A stretch of DNA of 64,000 bases from Mesonia ostreae (lineage in GTDB: Bacteria > Bacteroidota > Bacteroidia > Flavobacteriales > Flavobacteriaceae), in assembly GCF_031845265.1 (NCBI RefSeq), contig NZ_JAVRBG010000008.1, positions 62,001 to 126,000 on the forward strand, read 5' to 3'. The position numbers and the translations under genes were made by a program. Positions 44,189 through 50,605 of this stretch are shown here, piece after piece. Within the stretch, counting starts at the first letter, position 1. Each line of letters starts with the position of its first letter. The notes below the pieces were generated by a model that saw nothing but the letters and a program-made list of their open reading frames with translations, was not told the origin of the DNA and searched no databases.

Positions 44189-45105
44189 CGTAGTTTTTGT
44201 AAATTTTCAATTCGATATTTATTTACAAACATTGGAAAACTTTTCCCTAAATTATCATTTAGGTATTGGGATAAATTATGCGGTTGAATATTGAGTTCTT
44301 TAGAAACATCTGCAAGTTTGAGATTTGGATTTTCAAAAATTCTCTTTTCTTGCATTACAATGAATAAATCAATTGCAATTGATTTGGCTTCTTCAAAGTC
44401 AATTTTCTTATCAGCATATTTAATGTTCTCTTCAAAAAAAAGATTCTTTCTCTTCCGTTTTAGTATCCAAAACAAAATAACCAAATAGAAAACGAATAAA
44501 AATGACAGCATACCAACAATGTATGAGGTATAAGACCCTACCGTATAGCCCAACCAAATAACTGCTATTCCTAAATAGATGCTAAGCATCCATACTTCAA
44601 TGTCCTTAAGTGTACTGTCTTTAGAAAAAAAGTTCTTAAAAACTATCTTTAGCTGAATACCTGCCAAAATAATATAAAGTAACCAAACCAAATGAATGAC
44701 AGGAATAATAAACTTTGACCATAAAATATGATAGGACAGATATGGATATGTAATTCCTAAAACACAAACGATTAGAGATATTGGTAAAATATGAAGCAGC
44801 CACCGTAAACCTTTATTTTCTGCCATTAAAGATTTGGTATATAGGTATAGAAACGGACCTATTAAAGCACAAGCAGAAATGCCTATTTGTATGAATATTT
44901 CGGATAAATGAGGATTGAAATAAAAAAATACCGATTTTATAATCCGAATACTTAGAACAAATAATAATGCTGCTAAAAAATAATTTGATTTATTATTTCG
45001 TTTTGTGAAAAAAGCAAAATAGGCGCTTAGAAAAAGGCCGTTTATAGCACCTAATGCGCTAAATAAAAATATTAATTGGGTATCAAAATCCATAAACGGA
45101 GGCAA
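44185..45105 (-). CDS. Seven-TM AraC-type regulator, truncated in the DNA-binding domain
   Basis: 306 residues (an internal ATG at 45093 is an alternative start). Seven hydrophobic segments fill residues ~10-215 (LIFLFSALGAINGLFLSAYF, YLLAALLFVLSIRI-like and others), as in Bacteroidota membrane proteins that carry a C-terminal AraC helix-turn-helix. The HTH begins normally (NLKLADVSKELNIQPHNLSQYLNDNLGKSF, quoted as family pattern in pieces; MFVNKYRIENLQ) but ends at LQKLR, just after the first of the two HTH motifs; the usual remaining ~45 residues (second HTH, GF-x-S-x-S-x-F-x-x-x-F-K) are absent. The stop overlaps the hydrolase ATG. The gene is therefore probably non-functional in DNA binding or works through a single HTH. 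Confidence 0.75.
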   Translation of the reverse strand: MPPFMDFDTQLIFLFSALGAINGLFLSAYFAFFTKRNNKSNYFLAALLFVLSIRIIKSVFFYFNPHLSEIFIQIGISACALIGPFLYLYTKSLMAENKGLRWLLHILPISLIVCVLGITYPYLSYHILWSKFIIPVIHLVWLLYIILAGIQLKIVFKNFFSKDSTLKDIEVWMLSIYLGIAVIWLGYTVGSYTSYIVGMLSFLFVFYLVILFWILKRKRKNLFFEENIKYADKKIDFEEAKSIAIDLFIVMQEKRIFENPNLKLADVSKELNIQPHNLSQYLNDNLGKSFPMFVNKYRIENLQKLR

Positions 45106-45168
45106 AGATATGGCGTTTGACTTACAATCACTATATTTTATTAACTATATGATATTTTTTGAACAGAC

Positions 45169-45391
45169 ACTCAGCCCATTCCCCCTACATTCCGCGAAGG
45201 GCTCCATTCCGGGAAAAGCGCTTCATTAAAAAAGTCTTGGACCCAACTTCAAAGCTTCCGACTTTCATTTCACTTGCCCACTCATTCCCGAGAAAATCGG
45301 GAAGTGGTCAAACTCTACTTCGATTAAACTCAGCACAGGCATTTTAATCTACAGCTTTGGAGTTAAGTCCGCTTTAAATTCTACTTCGAGA
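45169..45391 (+). repeat. Dispersed intergenic repeat, copy R5
   Basis: Full-length copy, very close to R4: CACTCAGCCCATTCCCCCTA, GCTCCATTCCGGGAAAAGCG, GAGAAAATCGGGAAGTGGTC, CTACTTCGATTAAACTCAGC, GCTTTGGAGTTAAGTCCGCT. It begins about 60 nt upstream of the AraC-type gene start. No functional frame in it. Confidence 0.85.
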
Positions 45392-45412
45392 AGATAATTA
45401 GTTTTCATAGTC

Positions 45413-45550
45413 CGTTCAGCACATTGCCGCTTCATTGCGCGCCCACCTGCCGAAAGAGCAGGAATCGCTTCATTTCGGGCAAAGAGCTTCCCTGCAAATA
45501 TCTTGGACACCATCCCCAATTTCTACTTTTCATTCCGCTTGCCCAATCCG
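45413..45550 (+). repeat. Diverged repeat copy R6 next to R5
   Basis: A more decayed second unit directly after R5, recognisable by GTTCAGCACATTGCCGCTTC, GGGCAAAGAGCTTCCCTGCA, ATCTTGGACACCATCCCCAA and TTTTCATTCCGCTTGCCC. The stretch 45551-45851 after it holds no gene I can support; it is the likely border zone of the conjugative element. Confidence 0.6.
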
Positions 45551-45851
45551 CCCCGAATCCTCGGGACTGGAACGTGACGCTTCATTACAATCCGAAATTG
45601 TGAACGGAGTCCGCTTCATCGGAATTATCATTTTGCATTTAATCCCACTTCCTATGTTTTCATACTTCACATAAGCATTTAGACCTACTTCCGCACCACC
45701 ACTGTCATAACCATGTTTTTGTAAGCAAAATACCAACATTCGGAAGTTAAACGGACTGCATAACCGGTCGCACACTCCCTTTTATAAGTCCTTATTAATT
45801 CCAAATATTGAAAATGTATCAGCAACAAAAAAAGGTGACAGCGAGGGCGCT

Positions 45852-46019
45852 ATGGGAAGTAAATCTAAAATGAATCTTATGAAATCTTACAAAAACATCA
45901 AAAAGGAAGCGGCACCAAAAAAAACAAAAAAGGAAAACGCTCAAGATATAATAAGTAAATCACTTCAAAAAAATATAACAATAAACTGTCTGAATAGTTC
46001 AGATAGCAATTTTAATTAA
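45852..46019 (+). CDS. Small basic protein at the start of the conjugative element
   Basis: A 55-residue frame (MGSKSKMNLMKSYKNIKKEA, then PKKTKKENAQDIISKSLQ...) ends 17 nt before ssb. The N-terminal half is Lys-rich; there is no known domain. Position, direction and the short spacing to ssb suggest it is a real small gene of the element, but codon evidence on so short a frame is limited. Confidence 0.45.
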   Translation: MGSKSKMNLMKSYKNIKKEAAPKKTKKENAQDIISKSLQKNITINCLNSSDSNFN

Positions 46020-46036
46020 TTCTTAAATATTTTATT

Positions 46037-46378
46037 ATGAGCACTTTAAAAAATCACGTACAGTTAATCGGAAACGTTGGACAAGAGCCAACCATTACAA
46101 ACCTTGAAAGCGGTAAAAAAGTAGCCCGTTTTTCACTCGCCACCAATGAGTTTTATAAGAATGACAAAGGCAAAAAAACACAAACCACCGACTGGCACAC
46201 GGTCGTAGCTTGGGGAAAGACTGCCGAAATCATTGAAAAATATGTTGATAAAGGCAAAGAAGTAGGTGTTGCGGGAAAATTGAAATCCCGAAGCTACGAG
46301 GACAAAGAGGGTATCAAGCGATATGTTACCGAAATCGAAGCAAATGAAATCCTTTTACTTGGTAGTAAAGACAAGTAG
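46037..46378 (+). CDS. ssb: Single-stranded DNA-binding protein of the mobile element
   Basis: 113 residues forming a complete OB-fold SSB core: LKNHVQLIGNVGQEPTI, KVARFSLATNEF, TDWHTVVAWGKTAEIIEKYV, KGKEVGVAGKLKSRSYEDKEG, RYVTEIEANEILLLG (quoted in pieces). It lacks the Gly/Pro-rich linker and acidic DDDIPF-type tip that recruits chromosomal replication proteins, as is usual for short SSBs carried by Bacteroidota conjugative transposons. It protects single-stranded DNA during transfer. A strong terminator follows (46390-46427). Confidence 0.95.
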   Translation: MSTLKNHVQLIGNVGQEPTITNLESGKKVARFSLATNEFYKNDKGKKTQTTDWHTVVAWGKTAEIIEKYVDKGKEVGVAGKLKSRSYEDKEGIKRYVTEIEANEILLLGSKDK

Positions 46379-46389
46379 AATTTAAAATT

Positions 46390-46427
46390 AAAGAGGGCGT
46401 TCCTCTCGAAAGTTGCGCCCTCTTTTT
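46390..46427 (+). terminator. Rho-independent terminator after ssb
   Basis: Ten-pair stem AAAGAGGGCG / CGCCCTCTTT with a 16-nt loop and a T run; begins 12 nt after the ssb stop. Confidence 0.85.
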
Positions 46428-46456
46428 CATTATTAACTCTTTAAAATCAAATTAAA

Positions 46457-46837
46457 ATGAAAGCACAAGTTTACGAAATCAAAGAAGGATTGCAACATTT
46501 TCACGGTACGGAAATGTTCTATCAAATCCCATTATTAAGAACACGTTTTACGGATGGACTTAAATATTTATGTGAAGTTTCTGAATGTTTTTGGCTCATT
46601 ACAGATACCTCGGTAATTGCAAAAAGTCTAATGAACCGAAGCGAATTTATAACCATAGACTTTAAAAGATTGTCCGAAGATAAGCAGGATTTTACAGGCT
46701 ATGAAGCAGAGATAATATACAGCGATGGCAACGACAATATTTTGGAAAAACACGGCTATAGGGTAACTGATTTTCCGCTCGATGAACTGCGGTTATTTTT
46801 TGTAAATGATACGCTGATGTTACCAAGTGAATATTAA
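46457..46837 (+). CDS. DUF6876-like conserved protein of conjugative elements
   Basis: 126 residues (MKAQVYEIKEGLQHFHGTEM). The blocks LLRTRFTDGLKYLCEVSECFWLITD (in part) and DFPLDELRLFFVNDTLMLPSEY match small proteins of unknown function carried by Bacteroidota conjugative elements (DUF6876). No signal peptide. It is the first of two small genes between the ssb terminator and the presumed oriT. Function unknown. Confidence 0.75.
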   Translation: MKAQVYEIKEGLQHFHGTEMFYQIPLLRTRFTDGLKYLCEVSECFWLITDTSVIAKSLMNRSEFITIDFKRLSEDKQDFTGYEAEIIYSDGNDNILEKHGYRVTDFPLDELRLFFVNDTLMLPSEY

Positions 46838-46848
46838 AATTTAAAGCT

Positions 46849-47046
46849 ATGGTTTATCTCAATTTTACAGACTTGAGCGATGAGGCTCAAAACCGTCTTT
46901 TGGAAGATTCCAAAAAGGATGTGGAACGAAAATTTGGCGACGATATTCGCAAATACGTAAGAGAAAATTACACCTGTTTTGAAACGATGATAGAGGAAGA
47001 AGCATTGCGGAATTTATATTCCTATACTTTTATATTCAACGTATAA
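46849..47046 (+). CDS. 65-aa conserved hypothetical protein of the element
   Basis: MVYLNFTDLSDEAQNRLLED...; helical, with one Cys, no known domain. It follows the DUF6876-like gene by 11 nt and precedes the non-coding oriT region. The arrangement DUF6876-like gene plus a ~65-aa partner is what I would expect in this element type, but nothing shows what it does. Confidence 0.6.
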   Translation: MVYLNFTDLSDEAQNRLLEDSKKDVERKFGDDIRKYVRENYTCFETMIEEEALRNLYSYTFIFNV

Positions 47047-47068
47047 TTTTCTAAACTTTATAGTCAAG

Positions 47069-47095
47069 CTCCTCTAGATTTTTGGAGGTGTTTTT
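47069..47095 (+). terminator. Possible terminator after the small-gene pair
   Basis: CTCC/GGAG type short inverted repeat (around CTCCTCTAGATTTTTGGAGG) followed by TGTTTTTG, 23 nt after the 65-aa gene. The stem is only 4 bp, so support is weak. Confidence 0.3.
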
Positions 47096-47249
47096 GTATG
47101 CAATTAATTTCAAGTCGAGAAAAAAGCGTATCTTTATTTCGTTGAAATTCAGCACACATAAATTCATATAGTTATCCCATTTTTAACTTTCGCTGATAGC
47201 TGTATCCATCTATAATTTACATATAGGGATTTTCGAATTCCTAAAGGGC

Positions 47250-47353
47250 AATTGGCTTTTTAGCCAGATTGTATGAAATTTTTGTCACGCTTTGGCGTGA
47301 CGAAAAGGAATAGCAAGAGGGTAACGGGCAGAGCCACGTTACATATTCCTTTT
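47250..47353 (+). other. Candidate origin of transfer (oriT)
   Basis: The 440-nt gene-free stretch upstream of the mobilisation genes contains clustered inverted repeats: TGGCT/AGCCA (47253-47266, 4-nt loop), GTCACGC/GCGTGAC (47284-47301, 4-nt loop), and nested arms AAAAGGAATA/TATTCCTTTT (47303-47312 and 47344-47353) enclosing GTAACG/CGTTAC (47321-47326 and 47337-47342). This structure, just ahead of the relaxosome accessory and relaxase genes, is what an oriT looks like. The nick site cannot be placed by eye. Confidence 0.6.
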
Positions 47354-47487
47354 AGCGTATAAACCCTTGAATTTCAAGTATTTGAAAATTAACGGATTAT
47401 ATAAATTTCTTGGATTTGCGTCAAATGCCCCCAAAGAGCCTGTAAACAGGGATGGATTTACGTCAAACACAAAAAAAGCGAAAGAAA

Positions 47488-47868
47488 ATGGATTCATTCA
47501 TCACCATCAGGTTCAAAAGGAAAACTGCCAAACGTTTTCAGGAATTTTCAAAAAAGCACTGCAAGACACATACGGAAACGATGGAAGCCATTCTTGATTT
47601 TTTCTTCTACAATGAGATATCGCCAAAAGAAAAGTTAGGTCCGACAGGGCGAACCATCGAAGCTAAACTATTAAAAAGAATCAATGCAGTCATCGCTATA
47701 ATGCGTGATGTTGAAAAGACACAAACCAAACCCACGGTCGCAATGATTCAATCCCTTTTTGAGACAGAACAGCCAAACAAAAAACCGCTGATTTTAGAAA
47801 AGAAATATGCCGAAGAAAAAAAGGAAGTACGCTTCCGTGAAAAACAAAACCCAAGTAACCAACTGTAA
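47488..47868 (+). CDS. BfmA/BtgA-like mobilisation accessory protein
   Basis: 126 residues from the ATG at 47488 (MDSFITIRFKRKTAKRFQEF); a further in-frame ATG at 47452 is possible but AAAGAAA precedes 47488. The N-terminus resembles a ribbon-helix-helix DNA-binding motif (SFITIRFKRKTAKRF ... HTETMEAILDFFF), followed by a helical part (RTIEAKLLKRINAVIAIMRDVE). This matches Bacteroidota BfmA/BtgA mobilisation proteins, which bind oriT DNA beside the relaxase. It is directly downstream of the oriT candidate and 11 nt upstream of the relaxase gene. Confidence 0.8.
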   Translation: MDSFITIRFKRKTAKRFQEFSKKHCKTHTETMEAILDFFFYNEISPKEKLGPTGRTIEAKLLKRINAVIAIMRDVEKTQTKPTVAMIQSLFETEQPNKKPLILEKKYAEEKKEVRFREKQNPSNQL

Positions 47869-47879
47869 ATTTTTGAGCT

Positions 47880-48911
47880 ATGTATATTACAATCACACCT
47901 CAAAAAATAGGAGGTAATTATTCTAAAAGTTCGGCTGATTTTGTTGGCTATCTGGAGAAGGAAAACCAAGGATTGGAACAGCAGGATATGGAACATTTTT
48001 TTAACCAATACGGCGACGAGATTTCAGCAGAGGAAGTGGTCAGGGAAATTGATGGCAATACGGCAAAACTTGAAAAGCACGAGCCACGGTTTTATTCTAT
48101 TACCGTAAGCCCTTCAAAACACGAACTGAAACGGTTGCAAAACCATAGTAAAGATTTGCAAAAATATACCCGTGAGATTATGAAGGATTATGTGGCTTCA
48201 TTTAATCGCGAAATCAATGGGCGACCCATTACTATCGATGACATAAAATACTATGCAAAAATTGAACATCAAAGAACTTTCAAAGGCACGGACTTTCAGA
48301 TAAAAGAAAACCAACCGTATGCTACAAAAATACTTCAACTAAAAACTGAAATCCGAAATGTGCAAGAAGGGCGCACAGAAGGAAATGTGAAAAAATTGGA
48401 AAAAGAAATAGGGAAACTCGAAAGAGAAGCACCACATCAATCCCGAGGCGTCGGGAGAAAACGAATTGTACAAGGAATGCCAAAGGCAGGAAACCAAAGT
48501 CATATACATATTATTTTGAGCCGTAAGGATGCTTCCAATAAATTCAGTTTGTCCCCAGGAAGTAAGTACAAAGCTTCCGATGTTGAATTAAATGGTAAAA
48601 CGGTAAAACGGGGATTTGATAGAGATGGTTTTTTTACGAAAGCGGAAAAGACTTTTGACAAGGCTTTTGACTATAAAAGGAACTTCGCTGAAACCTATAC
48701 CGCAAGAAAGGATTTCATCAAGAATCCGAAAATCTATTTTGCTTCACTAATGAAACTGCCCACCAACGAAAAAGCTTTAGCGTTCAAAATAATGGGAAAA
48801 AGTGGCATCCCGATGATGCCGAGTATTCCGGTCACACAGGCACAATTGGCAATGAAAATTTTTAGACGCGGTGCGGAAGTGGCCATTAAATCGAGTTCCA
48901 TCGGAATCTAA
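47880..48911 (+). CDS. Relaxase (MobB-like, DUF5712)
   Basis: 343 residues beginning MYITITPQKIGGNYSKSSAD. The metal-binding relaxase signature is HIHIILSRKD (~residue 208), with additional conserved features FYSITVSPSKHELKRL and YVASFNREINGRPITIDDIKYYAKIEHQR (quoted in part), of the DUF5712/MobB-like group in Flavobacteria. It would nick oriT and carry the strand to the recipient. The catalytic Tyr may be Tyr2 (MYITI), as in relaxases with N-terminal Tyr, or one in the YYAKIEHQR block. Followed 9 nt later by the coupling protein. Confidence 0.85.
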   Translation: MYITITPQKIGGNYSKSSADFVGYLEKENQGLEQQDMEHFFNQYGDEISAEEVVREIDGNTAKLEKHEPRFYSITVSPSKHELKRLQNHSKDLQKYTREIMKDYVASFNREINGRPITIDDIKYYAKIEHQRTFKGTDFQIKENQPYATKILQLKTEIRNVQEGRTEGNVKKLEKEIGKLEREAPHQSRGVGRKRIVQGMPKAGNQSHIHIILSRKDASNKFSLSPGSKYKASDVELNGKTVKRGFDRDGFFTKAEKTFDKAFDYKRNFAETYTARKDFIKNPKIYFASLMKLPTNEKALAFKIMGKSGIPMMPSIPVTQAQLAMKIFRRGAEVAIKSSSIGI

Positions 48912-48920
48912 TCTAAAACT

Positions 48921-50501
48921 ATGCAAATGGACAATCTCTTAACGGTACTTTTTATTATTGGTTTAGCCAGTAGTGTTTTCTATGGAATATTTCGGGTTAG
49001 CAGATATGCCTTTGTCGTCAATTTTCTATTGATTGGCGCTCTTGTGTATTATTTAAATGAACAATTACCATTGGTTCAAATAGCACTTTATTTTGTTTGT
49101 CCTCTGATATTAATTAATATAGGAATGTATGTTTTCTTGCATAAAACGGACACGCCTAAAAGTGGAAATGCCAAATATCAGGTCAACTTTGCAACTACAA
49201 AAGGAAACTTTAAACTGGACAACATCAAACGAGGTGCATCCATAATCGGTTCTGCGGGAAGTGGAAAGACAGAAAGTGTAGTCTATGGTTTTTTGAAACA
49301 CTTCGAAAAAGAAGGGTTTTGCGGAATTATCCACGACTACAAGGATTTTGAGCTTACCGAAATGGCTTGTCCACTTTTTAAGGATGGCGATATCCCTTTT
49401 AAGGTCATTTCCTTTGATAAAATTATTCATAGGGTAAATCCTATTGCCCCACGCTATTTAGAGAACGAGGAAAGCGTAAACGAGGTTTCAAGGGTTTTAA
49501 TTGAAAACCTTTTGGAACAAAGAGAAAGCGGAACTACGGGAACAACAAAATTCTTTAACGATGCTGCTGAAGGATTGATTGGTGGGTTGATTTGGAAACT
49601 AAAAACCACATATCCACAATTCTGTACACTTCCACATTTAATCGCCATTTATCAATATCTGGACACGGAAAGCCTTATCCAGTTTCTGGAAACCAATACG
49701 ACATCGAGGGCAATGGCTGATGCTTTTATCAGTGGTAAGGATTCTGAAAGACAGACCGCAGGTGTTAAAAGTACTTTGGCCAATGCGCTGAAACGCATCA
49801 GTACCCAACGCATATTTATGGCATTATCTGCGGATGAAGTGCCACTCAATATAAACAGTCAAGATAATCCAACCGTGATTTCGGTCGTGAACAATCCCAA
49901 ATTTGAAACTTCGTATTCGCCTGTGATTGCAACTATCATCCACACCATTACAAAACAAATGAGTGTTCGCAATGCAAACCCTTCATTTCTTATGATGGAA
50001 GAAGCACCTACCATTCGTTTATTGAATATGCATCGTATTCCTGCGACACTTCGAAGCTATGATATTTCTACGATTTACGTGATGCAGGACAAAATCCAAA
50101 ACGATATGATGTATGGAGATAAAGCAAGCAAAGCCATTTTGAGCAATTTGTCCTACCAGTTTTTTGGTAAGGTAAATGACCCGGACACCGCAAAATATTA
50201 CGAACGCTTTTTTGAAATAATCAAAGACCCGACAAAAAGTATAAGTCGTGGCCATAACCTCGATTTTGACACACGAATTACAACTGGAGAAAAGGAAATA
50301 CCTAAAATTAGGGCAGATGTTTTCTTTCGATTGAAACAAGGCGAGTTTATTACGTATGCTGATGGGAAGGATAAAAAGATACAGTTCAAGTTAGCCAACA
50401 TTCAAAGAGAGTTTCCACAAGAATCGAAGCCGTATTCTCAGGCTGGTTTAGCAGCTAATTTTGAGCGAGTTTATGAGGAGGCAAGGTCTATATTTGACTA
50501 A
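48921..50501 (+). CDS. Type IV coupling protein (VirD4/TraG-like)
   Basis: 526 residues (ATG at 48921 or 48927). Two to three N-terminal membrane helices (LLTVLFIIGLASSVFYGIF; FVVNFLLIGALVYYL; IALYFVCPLILINIGMYVF) precede a P-loop ATPase with Walker A GSAGSGKTES (~residue 108) and Walker B SFLMMEEAP (~355), then the TraM-recognition/all-alpha region. It pumps the relaxase-DNA complex to the transfer channel. The C-terminal tail FERVYEEARSIFD has a degenerate DNA copy at 53032-53060, after the next gene, pointing to an insertion at this 3' end. Confidence 0.92.
   Translation: MQMDNLLTVLFIIGLASSVFYGIFRVSRYAFVVNFLLIGALVYYLNEQLPLVQIALYFVCPLILINIGMYVFLHKTDTPKSGNAKYQVNFATTKGNFKLDNIKRGASIIGSAGSGKTESVVYGFLKHFEKEGFCGIIHDYKDFELTEMACPLFKDGDIPFKVISFDKIIHRVNPIAPRYLENEESVNEVSRVLIENLLEQRESGTTGTTKFFNDAAEGLIGGLIWKLKTTYPQFCTLPHLIAIYQYLDTESLIQFLETNTTSRAMADAFISGKDSERQTAGVKSTLANALKRISTQRIFMALSADEVPLNINSQDNPTVISVVNNPKFETSYSPVIATIIHTITKQMSVRNANPSFLMMEEAPTIRLLNMHRIPATLRSYDISTIYVMQDKIQNDMMYGDKASKAILSNLSYQFFGKVNDPDTAKYYERFFEIIKDPTKSISRGHNLDFDTRITTGEKEIPKIRADVFFRLKQGEFITYADGKDKKIQFKLANIQREFPQESKPYSQAGLAANFERVYEEARSIFD
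50470..50498 (+). repeat. Direct repeat at the 3' end of the coupling-protein gene (left copy)
   Basis: TTTAT-N3-GAGGC-N2-GGTC-N-ATATTTGA; 22 of 29 bases match 53032-53060. The two copies bracket the HD/Hsp90-type ATPase gene. Confidence 0.65.
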
Positions 50502-50605
50502 CTACCATTAAATGTTAAAATTTAGATACGATAAGTCTTTAATCTTAGTAAAGATAATTATATATTATTCACCTGTATTGTAAAATGTTAAAATCATAGA
50601 ATAGA

